Notes: generated by a model from the sequence alone, not told the origin. 64,000 nt of DNA from Pristionchus mayeri (GCA_036245805.1 BTRK01000005.1:32717469-32781468); one strand, 5' to 3'. Shown: positions 10,350-22,304, counted from the stretch's first letter. Numbers and translations: made by a program.

Positions 10350-12560
10350 ATGATTGAAGAATTGAAAGAACCGAAGGTCGGCTACTTTGAACGGAGACGT
10401 CGAAAGAAACTGCTAAAGAAGGTGAGTCACGAACATGTTTATTTATTTAAATTACAGTTTTCAGTTCTACGACGAGCAAGCTGAGCTGGTCGCCTGTTAC
10501 GAAAATGACGACAAACTGCTGTCGGGAGAGATACTACCTGCTGATGTGAGTTACTTGGTATTCATAATCGAAATCTTCACCATTCATTTTACAAATAGTC
10601 TACACGTTTTACTCATTCATTTTTTTAAACGGAGTAGCCTACCAAAGTGATGATACTTTGAATCTTTCTGATTTTAGACGGAGCCTCGTATCGATCGCAT
10701 CCTCAACTACACTCACATCTCACTAAACGTAGTACTGCTCTTTGCCAATCTTACAGCGGCCATTCTCTCTGGTTCACTATCCATCATCAGGTGAAATACA
10801 CTGCATTTGGAATTTTGAGATTCATGCTGTGATTTGGAGAGAAAAAAAAACTCGAGAAAATAGAATTTGATCAAATTTATACTTTTGCAGTACCTTCGTC
10901 GAATCAGCAATGGATCTAACGACTGGGTTGATCATGGGTCTCTGCTTGCATCTAATTAAGAAAACCGACTACTACAAGTACCCGAGAGGAAGGGAACGGT
11001 AACATTTAAAATCGATTGCAAAGTATGACTAATATTATCCTTTCTTGCAACTGTAATCTCGTTTGGCAGCATCTAATATCTGAATTATTTTACCCATTTT
11101 CAGACTGGAGACGATCGGCGTCATCCTCTGCGCGGTCATCATGGGCATCGCCAACGTCGTCATCATTCTCCACTCCATCAACGCAATCGTCCATGGAAAT
11201 GTGAGTCGATTATGGTTATTGACATATTCTCGTATGGGTGTATATCTCTGAGTGGTAACTGGTTGTTCGAGAAAAGGTCTAGATGGTCTAGAGGGCTTGG
11301 CGTCTTGTCATGATATTCCAACATTAGAAAATAGCATTAAATGAGAGAAATCAATTATTTTTTGCTCACACTCAGATCGACGTGGACATGAACCTCATCA
11401 CATTCTGCATCATCGTCATTGGATGCGTGCTGAAAGCAGTGCTGATGGTCATCTGCTTCAAGAGGGGCTCGCCAGCATCAAAGGTACGCTCTTTTTTCCG
11501 GTTGTGATGAATTTAGAATTCATATGTTTCTCATTATCTGAAGTTCACTGACTTACCGTTCTAAACAGCGAAAGAAATTTCCGAATAACACACTATCTCT
11601 ACTGATTTGACTAGGGACATTAAGAGAGCATTTCTCTGAATAAGTGAAAACTGTAGGTAATCGCCATGGACATGCGCAACGACATCGCCACTTCCACAAT
11701 GGCAATTATCGCGGCTTTCGTCGGTTCTCGCTACTGGAAGTACGCGGATCCCGTCGGCGCCTGTCTAGTGTGGTAAACTGTTCTTCTTTTCCCAAATTAA
11801 ATCAAAATATTATGAAGTGTGTTGCTAAGTCAAGCCTTATCAGTAACTTGAGAGGAAGTAGACAATTCTGCGTGGTCAGCGGTGTTTCATAGACACGCAT
11901 CGTTAAGCGAGATGCCGAAAGGGTTGTTTGATCTGCACCTGCAGAAAGGAACAAGCTCAGTATCGGCATAAGCGACATAAAAATGGTGTTGTGTCATGCT
12001 CAGCTTTTACGTAAAAACAAGTGAATACATTCAACACCACCATTCATTTGAGTTCCATCATCGCCTTCGAATGGTTCGCCCATGCCCTCGAGAACATTCC
12101 CTCGATCACTGGAGTGCGGGCTGAGCAGGAACACCTATCGAGGGTGCTCAGGATAGGAATGCAGCATGATGAGCGAATTCAGTGTGTTGACATGCTCATT
12201 CAAGTTTAGGTTCCCTATTCTTGAAGTCAAATCGACGTTCCATCTTCAGGAAGATCGACCATGTCATGATCTACCACATCGGGGCTAAAGCGATGGTCGA
12301 GATGCACATTGTCATGGAGGAGAGCCTGTCGTTGAAGGTGACCAACGATTGAAATCTTTGTACGAAATTCGAAATCGAACTATAGTCATTTGCGTTTGCT
12401 CAACTCTGTTAAATTGTCGTGACAGATCGTGGAATGCTATTCGATACTTGATTTGCAGGTCACCCACGACATCTCTCATCCTCTGGAGAAGAAGCTGAAT
12501 CAGATCGAATTCGTCGACCGCTCATTCGTCCATTGCGACTACGCGTGCGATGGAGATTGA
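10350..12560 (+). CDS. Cation diffusion facilitator (CDF) metal transporter, Mn/plant-MTP-like
   Basis: Ten exons encode about 340 residues. The start at 10350 directly follows CATTTTCAG (trans-splice type). Exons run 10350-10421, 10465-10545, about 10679-10792, 10891-10999, 11105-11201, 11376-11484, about 11657-11773, about 12056-12181, 12250-12338 and 12460-12560. Six membrane segments are readable. TM2 carries the metal site as ExxxD (VESAMD) and TM5 as DxxxD (MDMRND). The DxxxD form is known from the Mn-selective CDF branch; HxxxD marks the Zn branch. The cytoplasmic C-terminal domain matches CDF proteins (KIDHVMIYHIGAKAMVEMHI and FVHCDYACDGD). The predicted role is proton-coupled export of divalent metal, probably manganese, from the cytosol into organelles or out of the cell. 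The gene looks intact. Confidence 0.88.
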
Positions 12561-13282
12561 CGGAATGTAGAACGCATTCATGCAGATCTAGTCATAAACA
12601 CGCAATAAACATAGACGAGTATTCACTGTTACCTCATATTCTCGGTTAATAAATTATTATTGGTTTTAATTCGGCGATTATTTAACGAGAAAACATACAG
12701 TTTTTTCAGAAGTATTATATATGAATCATTTCACCGATGTGTCATATGCATGCTTCATGAAACCAAATTTGTATTTTCTTTGAAAATGCTTTGAAAAGAA
12801 ATCCGGAACCGACAAAGCTGATAAGCATTCAAGGAAGGCAACGAAATATAAATGAAAGCTTACAACCCTTCCCCTCCTTCACGTGAAGAGGAGAAATCGT
12901 TCATGATCTCTTCCCTGACAATCCCCATTATTGTCTTACAGGGGGAAATACACGTCGTGTAATGATAGCACGTAAAAACCAGATGTGAGACTACGTGATG
13001 CTTTTAGCGACAAATTGTGCGCTGATGTGAGATACTTGTGCATCCCTCTGCGGTGTTTCTTCCACGTTATTTGACGATGCCGCTTTTGGCTGATGCACGA
13101 GAAATGTAAACTAGAAACTCTGATTCTGGAGCGACAAACAATTTTGTGAATTGAGAACGATCCTGTTTAGGCCGGAAACGGTCAAATAAAAATTTGTAAC
13201 ATAAAACTCATCGAATATCAAGTGCGCTATATTTTACTGAATATTTAATTAAATGAATCGAATAAGACAAACAGTTCAGAAT
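12561..13282. other. Intergenic, no gene seen
   Basis: Separates the 3' end of the transporter (AATAAA at about 12603 and later) from the 3' end of the minus-strand chimeric gene, so two genes converge here. Nothing coding or repetitive was recognised. Confidence 0.5.
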
Positions 13283-14235
13283 TTAATCGTAATTTATGAA
13301 CCGTGAGCAAAGAGGAAATTTGATATTAGCAGAGATATCCACAGAAACTGCTAGCCCAAAATCGAAACTCTCGTAGCGGACTTGAGCATTGATTCCCGTT
13401 CCTCTCATGGTAACTGTTAACATTTCGTCATCGTCATCTTTACAAAATGTGAACTAAAAATGTATAATTGTGTTTGTTTTTTCTAGCTCGAAAATACGAA
13501 GTAGATAACAATTACAATGGAGTCGCACCTTGTCCTTATCCATTTGTTCGAGTGACTGCTCCGAAATATTATTAGTAAGGAAGAATACCCATTCAGATTC
13601 CTTTCCAGTTTCCATCCGATTCTATAAGAGATACACACATTTTCTGATTAAATCGATTTTTACTGCCAATCTCGAATGCATGAGAATGATCATTTTCACA
13701 AAAAAAGAAGATTAAATACCATAATCATCCACAGAAGATCCTGCGGCTGCAGCACAAGAGCAATCATATGCAAATTCTTGAATCGCACAAGCGCGTGAAG
13801 CATGGATTGATCGACATTCTAAAGGCAAAGCCAGTATTGGACGGATTTTAATATGAAGTGAAAGATCGTCAAAAAACATACATGCTCCCGTTGATAGATT
13901 TCGACTGAGGGATTTTCGATACTCTCGGCATAGCTACGAAAGAAAGATTCATCTGCTACATCAACAAAGCTATCGAGTGGGAAACTAAGATACAGTTCAG
14001 TGGGTTTCATCTGTCGTAGAACTTTCATGAACCTGAACATTCAGTTTATGCTTTTATTCAATTATCATATTTATCTGTTGTTCTTCTCGTCTTAACATAA
14101 AGACAATATGACCTTTTCTTTCCATCAGTGCTAATATTCTTGGCGAAAACACTTTGTTCAAAGTGAAGCGATTTTAGAGTAGTCAATTCGAGTTTATTGA
14201 AGTCGTTGATGAATTGGTCGTCGATACAAATGTCC
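13283..14235 (-). CDS. F-box-family C-terminal modules, in frame with ABCA half
   Basis: On the minus strand, exons give DICIDDQFINDFNKLELTTL (from 14235), FMKVLRQMKPTELYLSFPLD (about 14037-13880), NVDQSMLHALVRFKNLHMI (about 13760-13700), NRMETGKESEWVFFLTNN (about 13622-13531) and a last exon ending at 13283. Each matches the C-terminal modules of the gene at 22305-23600 in order (INNNFLRNFEKF; LSLNFPREED; NLMSSLVHYDDLRALSLM; ERLYMPNNIEADWVF), and also the F-box gene at 1461-4779. The N-terminal F-box half is missing. No stop codon separates the first module from the ABCA helix before it. A splice-acceptor-like CAG sits exactly at the junction (14237-14239), so this part could also be an independently spliced remnant. 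Confidence 0.65.
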
Positions 14236-16753
14236 ACTGCGTAGTACATTACAAACATTCCGATCCACAGCGCGAGCATTACTGAACATATTTTATTTAA
14301 AAAATTGTATATTAATTCCAAAATAAAATGTACTCACGAACGACGGAATTCGATGGTTTCTTGAATAGACTGCCAACCAGAAGAGAGAGGGAGACCCACG
14401 ATAAGAGGGCCAGTGTGAACAGCAAACAGAGGTAGGCAGCCATTCCAAGCTGATGAATGATCTTTGATCTTTGCTCTCGGTCTACTGATCCATACGTTTC
14501 CGAATATAACAGCGGTGATCAGAGAGACAACAACCACGGAGATCTAGGACTGAAGCAATTTTTAAAATGTAAAATGCAAATAAAAATACTTTTATGAAGT
14601 GAAAGATGAAGTGGTGCAGGAAGTAGATGATACGACTCATTCCCATTGACAGAAGGTAATCCTGCAAGACACCCTCACGTAATGTGCAATAACAAAATAG
14701 CAAAAATATAAAATACAAATAGCAAACCTTGATAAGAGTACTGGTTTCCTGAGATACTTCTAGCGCCGCTTGAATGGTGAAAAACAGAATGAGAAGCAGG
14801 TAAATGTGGAGGAGATACTGAATATGTTACATTTTTTTAATGTGTTTTTGTAAATATACCAACCATGGTCATCCCAGAGCTGGAAACGTTTGAGGGATAA
14901 CTTGTAGGTCTTTGCACTGATTTTACGGTGAGTTTATCGTCCAAGTTCTGAAAATGTTAAATTTGAGATGAACGTTTCTTCATGTGCCACTCCAAATTCC
15001 GTAGCGAGAAGGCGAAAGACGGGCGCCTCTTCAAACAATCGATTAGGATATTGTTACGAGCCGAAATACGCACCTGCGCAGTGGTGGGCATATTTTTTAT
15101 CGCTGAACTGTTCGGAGGCCTAAACGAATAGGAGTCATAGCGTTCACTTTCCGGACCGATTTTTGCATGCTCCCACAACAGTTTCATGGTACTTTCCCAT
15201 TTGCAACATAATTTTCACATGTTTTTCCAGTACAACTCACAGAACTCGGTCTGTAGATGCAGGGCATGCTTGTTGCAAAATCGAATTGCAAATTCGCATT
15301 ATCTTTTCTTTGATCGCGGAATAACAGTGTGATCGCACTGAACAAGCGGCGTGATCTTTGATCTCTCAATGAACGAACCCATTCTGAGCGTAATTGTCCA
15401 CTCGATTGCACTTCTTGCTCCCAATCTCTAACTTGTCGCTGCAATAAGTATATTGCATTGAATCCTCTCTCCGACTCAAACCAAATCTGTTCCGGTGGCC
15501 ACGTGTCGCCGCAGTCTGTCTCATTCTTCTCGCATCCGCAGAGGTCAAAGATCAACATTTACTTTCATCTTTCTTTATATCCAAGTCCGCAGCAGCACTG
15601 TATGCCCCGACCAGGTAGTTAAATTTGTCATCCACAACTCACTGGTATGAAAGGTCTCTCATTTTTGGGGGCACTTCATCAATCACTCCCACGGGCGGAG
15701 CCACGCTGCCTCCTCTATCTCCACTGTCCATCATCTCGGTCATCTTTGGATCCGAGGCGGCTTTTTTCTGTAAAGAGACCATTTGCTCAAGGAACTTCAG
15801 AATGCGAAATTCGTGCGTTCGTCTTATTGATTTGCACTACTTTCGCGCAATTATAAATGCGACAGCGTCTTACACAATGCCACCGTTAACGGTAGGCATG
15901 ATGGGTTGATTTAAAACAAAAGACCGCTGTACTTTAAAGTCTGACATAGAGCTGAACCAAAGTCGTGGGCAGGGCATTTTCCGTTTTTGGTTACGCGATA
16001 TTACGTTGTGCAAGAAAATAGTAACAAATAGCGCATTGCTTGGCACAACTACAACATTGCTTACAGTACGTGAAGACATAGGCGTTCTCTTTTCTTGTTT
16101 TCACGGACGATTTCAAGTTCCATAGTTATGGTGAGGGAGTAACGTCTCTCTTGTGAACATATTCATATCAGCATTGTCACGCGCAGTCAGATCCAGACGG
16201 AGGAAGGGAGCGTATCGCTCGTAGATGAGGGACGGGAGTGTCTAAATCCATCTCCGCAGCGGATCAACCGTTGAGGAACGCATAGAGGAACGGTTGATCC
16301 GCTGCGTTCACTACCCTTGCATCGCCATCTGCTGATGGCGAGGAAAGGGTAGTGAAGGTCTCAAACATTATGAGCTGGTTTCGCATATTTCATCTAGAAA
16401 CACTATCTCACAATCAGCCCATGTGGGAAACAAACATTGGGAAAAACCACTCTAAATGAAAATCGGGATGGAGCTCTTGCGATACAGATTGTGGATGTGG
16501 TAGGACTGTGGCATTATCTCAACACTTGCAACACAGTAGGAGTGCACATCAATCCGACGCCACTCAAATATCCTACTCAATTTCCTACCAGAGTGAGTCC
16601 TCCAACGAGCCAGCAGAGCAAAGTGATCACAATCTGAAAGAAGGCGACTAAAAGGGAGAGAGGGACGGTGGAAGGAGTTACCTGGGCGATGAGCCATCCC
16701 TTCGATCGATGGAACGTCTTCCAACTCTTCCAGAGAAGAAGCAGCAGCTGCAT
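14236..16753 (-). CDS. ABCA-type transporter, N-terminal transmembrane half only
   Basis: Minus-strand exons start at 16753 (MQLLLLWKSWKTFH, the usual short cytosolic lead of ABCA proteins). TM1 follows (IVITLLCWLVGGLTL, about 16632-16590), then a long extracellular region (about 15840-15075; FRILKFLEQMVSLQKKAASD and CGDTWPPEQIWFE). Next are TM2 (YLLHIYLLLILFFTIQ), the signature ABCA loop DYLLSMGMSRIIYFLHH (about 14680-14606), ISVVVVSLITAVIFGN, LGMAAYLCLLFTLALLSWVS (about 14462-14339) and LMLALWIGMFVMYYAV (about 14285-14236). ABCA proteins export lipids, but the nucleotide-binding domains and the second half (together well over 1000 residues) are absent. The frame instead runs into an F-box-family C-terminus (next entry). 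Some extracellular exon boundaries are uncertain. It could be a chimera or a truncated pseudogene. Confidence 0.7.
16255..16356. repeat. Two back-to-back hairpins
   Basis: The first is a perfect 18-bp stem (CGCAGCGGATCAACCGTT, 16255-16272, pairing with 16289-16306). It is followed at once by a second hairpin (16307-16356), whose stem TTCACTACCCTT pairs with AAGGGTAGTGAA and whose inner stem CGCCAT pairs with ATGGCG. They lie in an intron of the ABCA-like gene. A small palindromic element or a structured RNA is possible. Confidence 0.7.
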
Positions 16754-17758
16754 CTTCCTTCGAGAGAAGAGGAAAAAGAGGAGGAAGGGAGGGGAGAGAC
16801 CACTCGGAGGAGAGGTGAAGGAAGGGAATGAATGGAGAAGGGAGGGGAGAAGGGGGATCGAGAGATCAATAACATGTTTTGACTACGAGGATCACCTCGA
16901 ATTGCACCTTCGATAGTGCCATTGCACGTGCTCAATATTGAAATTTGTAAATGCAAAATAAGGGTGAACAATCACTTAGTAAGGATCAAGTAAGGTCATT
17001 TTCTACTTGCCTGACCGATCATTCAGTAGTGAATTTCGACTTCATACTCTCTAAATTACTGATACATCGGTCGTAGCATAGCACTCTTCCTGATACACGA
17101 TAACCTACATTTTATCATCCCAACTGCGTAATAGACCGGGCGAACACCATTCACAAACGACTGTCGTCAGTGACTGTCATCAGTGTTTTATTACATGAAT
17201 TTCAAACCTAAAATTAATAACTAGTCCACGGTCGTAGATTGTCGAGAGATTCATAACGAGGAAGAAGCAAAGATCGAAAAGATATATTTGCGTCAGAGAT
17301 CTCTTCCACATTACTCATCAACCCTGATAAGTGCTCTTCGTCCGCATTCTATCCTCGTTATAAATCGTTATCAGTCTCTTGCTTGACTCGAGTGTTAAAG
17401 GGAGATTCTCGGATTCTAGACTGGTGTGGAGACTATTCACTATCATTTTTCAACTTCTCTCTAGCTTTGCCTAACCGTGTGTAAGGAACTGCGCGTTGAC
17501 GGAACCAATCTGAATTGTATCTCACGTACTCATAAACTATTTGTTTCAATATCGGTCCATGGTTCACTAGGCGTTTCCGTTCAAGTGGCGACTCTGTCTG
17601 GAAGCGCATTGTTATTTTATCCGCAGCATTGATACTCTTTCTTGTGTTGGGTATTATTCTGTGTAGGAGAACACTTTCTCGCGTGCCATCTATCCACCTT
17701 ACCCACTCTCATCTTCACTACATCCCATAACTTATAAGATGCTCAGAAGTTCAAACTT
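16754..17758. other. Divergent promoter region between ABCA-like gene and pepsin gene
   Basis: About 1 kb with no exon. Its left part (16754-16870) is purine-rich on the plus strand. Its right part contains paired GATA-type sites (separate entry). The genes on either side are transcribed away from each other, so regulation could be shared. Confidence 0.45.
17324..17374. promoter_or_regulatory. Pair of extended GATA sites upstream of pepsin gene
   Basis: CTGATAA at 17324-17330 and its reverse complement TTATCAG at 17368-17374, about 385-435 bases before the start codon. CTGATAA is the established binding word of ELT-2-type intestinal GATA factors in nematodes and fits a gut protease. Function is inferred from the word alone. 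Confidence 0.4.
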
Positions 17759-20700
17759 ATGCTTGGTTATCTTCTTCTCACGCTTGCGTCCGCCGCTCCC
17801 GATCGACCTGGCCGTTTCCAAGTTGAGACTCGACGTGTTCCTTCCTATGCAGAGACCATGATCAGGTTGATCTTTGATCTTTATGCTTATTGTATTATGA
17901 TCTAAGGAATGTGGCGCTGACCAAAAGCGCGAGCAACAGGTACCATCGTAATAAATTCAGGGAAAACCGACAAGGGGAGCCTATCGCTCAACTGCAGAAG
18001 CGGGTTTCGGAACAGGAGAATGCCAGAGTACGTTGAAAATGAAGAAAAAAACAAATTTTGTGTGGAAGTAGCTCAAGTGACAAGGATGTACAATAGCTTC
18101 ATGACAAATTGCTCTAGATCAAGCAATAACTAACATACAAAAACAATGTTTACTATGAAATTTGCATAATCTAAACGTTTCAGGATGTTCACCAGCAGCA
18201 GCTCAGCAGCTACTACGATGATCTCTACGTAGGGGATGTCAAACTAGGCACTCCTCGTAAGTTTCTTCTTTTTTTTCTGATTTCGAGTCTTTTTTCACGT
18301 TACTCGACTCCTTTAGTAATTCGTGTCCTTTTAAGGCAAATTTAATTACTGGTTCAGAATCTTGTCTTCTTGAATTTAGTCAAAGTCGTGCAAATCAGCA
18401 CCTCAACTTTCAGCCCAAACATTCTCCGTTAGAATGGACACATCCACAGCTGATATGTGGGTTATCGATGCGAAGTGCGAAAAACAATATGAGAAGGTGA
18501 GAACTTCATCCATTAGTCCATTTCGCACCGCACTTTTCGGCGCGCTCTATATGGAATGATCAGTTTTCTCTAAATTATGATTTTGTAATAAAAATTCAAA
18601 TGGTCGCTGACCCTAATAAGGGCATAACTAGCTTTCGAGGACTGCACCTTGGCGCAAACCATTCGTTGGAAAGCTCTCGTTGAGCTGCACACTGTGAAAA
18701 TTTGAGCTGTATTTTAGCTACACTTTTGAGAAAATTGGATTTGAATGTAGCACAGTTATAAATGAAATGAGCATTCCTCAATCAAGTGATCACGACTGAA
18801 ATTCACGTTAAAATCTGACAACAATCAATTTCAGGATTGCAAAGGACAGCCGGAATCTGGATACTCCAAGTATAGATTCGAATCAAAGTGAGTTGTCATT
18901 GACCTTTTTGGATAACAAATAAATTGCAATTCAGAGCATCTTAAACATTCCAAAACGGATCAGGCTTTTTCCTGGATCAGTATGACTCAATATATTCCGA
19001 TTACAAAGTAGCGGCCGAGGGAAACATGGGAGTGGATGTGATCGATCTTTCAGGAATGACGGTTGGTCAAAATATTTGCGCATTTGATGCGTTTTTAACC
19101 AAAATCATTTCACAATTCGAAATTTCAGTTCAAATCGCAAGGTTTTGGCGTAGCTACGAAAGTAACTCCTTACGTCGGCAAGATGCAAATGGATGGTGAG
19201 CATCAAGCAATTTTTAAACAAATCGAATCCTCAGTAATGTCTTTATTATGGAACGCTGGTTATACCCAATATGCCAGAATCGTATCAACTAGTTATGAGG
19301 TTGAACATATAATTGCATGGAAATATCTGTGTTGAAAAAATTAAGAATGTGGTGAAATTCAATGTGAGCTCATTAAAGAAGGACTATCAGCACAGTTGAA
19401 ATTTTGAAGTTGTCATAACCATGACCGACCTTTGTACAACCATAAGAGATTCTGAAAGTTTCAAATGCCTATCTCTATTTTGAACCGAGTTATCATTAGT
19501 TGACGGAATGCCAAGGAGGGCTTGAAGGGAAGGGACGTGCGGGAATTCAAATATCAAGAAGATTTTTCAAAAACTGTTTGGAACCCGCAACCTTCCGATT
19601 ACGCGGCGACTGCTTTACCACTGAGCTATGCGATTGACCTTTGTCTATTCTCTTAGCTCGCGCTATGATCGTTGGATAATTGTCTAGGTCATGGTTATGA
19701 CAGCGTCAAAAATTTAACTTTGCTGACACTCCTTCTTTAAAGATGGACTCTGACTCACTTGTAAGACAGACCACACTCTATTCGCCGCTTATCAATCCAC
19801 TAGGACGTCACTCTAAAACAATCAAACGATTGTACGATCTGTTTCTATCACTCGCGATAAGTGCAACCAAGGAATGTTAAAAATTATCAAATCGAATCGC
19901 ATAACATTTTGTACGGTATCATCAGTCATGATTATTGATAAATCCACACTAAATACATGTGTCAAGTGACAACGAACGATTCAAAAGAAGATGGATGAGT
20001 CCAAAGATCCAATACCTTCCCAACTCCCCCTCGTCGATGGCAGAAGGATTATTCTGATTATTCTTTCTCTCACAGATTATTCTACCAGGCTATCTGGGAC
20101 TCGCTTGGCCGGCTGCCGCACAATCGCCCAATACCACTCCACCACTGCAGAACATGCTTGACCAGATGGAGCAACCCCTCTTCACTGTATTTATGGCCAG
20201 GTATTTATCACTCTCATCTAGTGTGCGGGCAAACTTTACTAGACACGCTGGCAATGTAGCAATAAGAGTTCGTAATTTGGATAATAGTCTCTTCATTCAC
20301 TACTATTTCTCGACCTGTCTCGACTAGCTACTAGCTGGATCGACCCGTGATGTTAAGAAATACCGAAGACTGCACTTCACAGGAACCAGGAACGCAAGGA
20401 AGGAGCAGTTGATGGAGGGAGAATCACATTCGGAGGATTCGACAACGGCCATTGCGATTCAAAGGCAAGACACGTTCCCATCTATGGTTTTGAACAGCAC
20501 CGTCTAATCATTTGAATACTTTACCAGAGCTAGATCATACTTTGTCTATTTTTCTAACATCATAGCAGTTGAGTGCTCATTGGAATGGAACTCGATTACG
20601 CAATTCTAGATCAACTACGTGTCAATTAATTCGAAGGAGACCTGGCAGATTAAGATTGACGATTTCGCCATTGGCAAGCAAAAAATGAAGAAGAGCTATT

Positions 20701-21820
20701 CTGAGGTCATCACATAAAAATACTTCAACATTGATATCAATACACCATTAAGATTTAATAATTTGTGTAAATCTACTACAGCAAAATTCTTAAACCTTTG
20801 ACCCTTCCTCGGGACAGATTTGGAACAGTACTTCTCCTTTTCGAAAATAGGACAAGATGTTGTCAATGTTGCAGGTTTTTACTGACTCGACTGTTTCTTA
20901 CATCGGAGTTCCTCCAGAAGCGATGAATGCAATTCTGATTGAAACTACTACAACATGGAACTCTACTTATCAAATCGTGCGATATTTCATTGACGTTTTT
21001 CTTAAGAACGATCCAGATGTTAAGCAAACAGTCGACTGCAATACCCACTTTCCGGATATGGTCTTCACAATCTCCGGAATTGAGTATCGCGTGCCCTCCT
21101 TTGAATACGTTGTCGATGTGAGCTTCAAACTTAGGAAATTAGGGAAAATATTATGCTCTGCTAAAGCTTTTGGGAAAGAATTGAAAAAGTATATATTTTT
21201 TGCATCTGTTCTGCTGGTTTCGACACATAATATTAACAACTTTTCCTTCAGGTTGGACTCGGTCAAGGCAATTGCTTGCTGGCAGTCTTCGTAAGTATTT
21301 GGCTATGATTTTCCGAACGTTCAATACCCTAGACACAATGTAGAATGAAATAGCATCAAATTTGTATGTTCCAAGAAATCGTTCTTGCGTTATTAATGTT
21401 ATGAAAAAGTACATACCTACATGCTTTTGTAGGGCGCCCCGCAACATTCCCTTTCGAACCCTCAATCATGGATTCTGGGTCAGCCCTTCATGAGGTAATC
21501 GTTACCAGAATATTCGTATGGGAGTATTATTTCCGAAAAAAGATAATGAGGTTATTGAAATTATCTGCCCTTCAACAAAATTACAAATATGTAGGGTGGA
21601 TGAATTATGTATTGATCTTCCTATTCTCTATTTGTATTCGTAGTATTGCTACTATTCTTACTATTCTTCCAGGCAGTTTTGTCTCGTGCACGATATCGGA
21701 AATGTACGACTGGGCATCTCGCAATCGATCAACGTCGATACGAGTACTGGAGCAGGATCGAGATCCTCAATCATCATCTTACTTGTGTTGTCCATTGTCG
21801 CTTCGCTGATGCACCCATGA
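17759..21820 (+). CDS. Pepsin-like aspartic protease with C-terminal membrane/GPI tail
   Basis: A signal peptide starts at 17759 (MLGYLLLTLASAAP). The propeptide exons are about 17907-18028 and 18184-18257 (LYVGDVKLGTP). The first catalytic loop is VRMDTSTADMWVIDAKC (about 18420-18497), DTS instead of DTG. GYLGLAWPAAAQ (about 20083-20202) precedes GGRITFGGFDNGHCDSK (20373-20464). The intron 20465-20609 begins GC, not GT. The second loop reads TDSTVSYIGVP (from about 20878), DST instead of DTG. GNCLLAVF and SWILGQPFMRQFCLVHD are the family's C-terminal blocks. The protein ends with a small-residue stretch (TGAGSRSS) and a hydrophobic tail, as in GPI-anchored proteins. An in-frame TAA at 18942-18944 interrupts the best model between FESKAS and TFQNGSG. 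Both aspartates survive, but activity is doubtful. The intron between about 19195 and 20078 carries a TIR element. Confidence 0.78.
19373..19740. mobile_element. TIR element carrying a tRNA-like segment
   Basis: Inverted repeats of about 55 bp begin TTAAAGAAGGA (19373) and end TCCTTCTTTAA (19740). They remain complementary through TGTCATAACCATGACC. The interior contains a minus-strand tRNA-like stretch (next entry). It lies in a pepsin-gene intron and has no coding sequence. Confidence 0.65.
19577..19636 (-). repeat. tRNA-derived segment (SINE head or tRNA pseudogene)
   Basis: The minus strand reads TAGCTCAGTGGTAAAGCA (D-arm/A-box) and then GGTTGCGGGTTCCAAAC (T-arm/B-box) at tRNA spacing. 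The acceptor stem does not pair and the anticodon arm is poor, so this is not a functional tRNA gene. It resembles 46236-46294. Confidence 0.6.
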
Positions 21821-22304
21821 CATGTCAATTATAGGATTACCCTTCGAATTATTGTAATGTAATGGTATTACTGAATTTGTGATAAAAATGTGCTAATTTC
21901 CTCAAAAATTCAACTGAATTGTTGAACGATGGATGCGTTTTGTTTTGCAGTCTGTCTTGGTGCGACACACGTTATTTCTCTATAGTGAACTGTTGTAGTC
22001 TCAAGCGATGCGTGCGCGTCACTCCAAAAGCCAATATGGTAGCGTCTAAAATGAATCGCTTGATGTTCAAAATCTCGTCATACATTGTTCCTGTCTTTTG
22101 TTGAATTTGAAGATAACTTATTTTATTGCATCAGTTGAATCAATAATGTCGGGATTTCTGATTCCCCCTCATGGAGTAGCTGCGAAGCAGCTCATGCGTT
22201 CCCTCTCTTCCTTTTTCTCGCCTTATTGTAGGACTAGAGCTACCAACCTCACACTCTCACAGGTCATCACTACATTATTACACGAACTTCAACTAGCTTT
22301 TCAG
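21821..22304. other. Intergenic; possible unassigned exon
   Basis: A plus-strand open stretch (22098-22300) runs into the next gene's first exon, but the better start at 22305 is preceded by CTTTTCAG. No family is recognised in the upstream stretch. Confidence 0.35.

Noticed and set aside
19577..19636. Functional tRNA gene
   Set aside because: Acceptor stem does not pair and the anticodon arm is irregular, though the promoter boxes are present.
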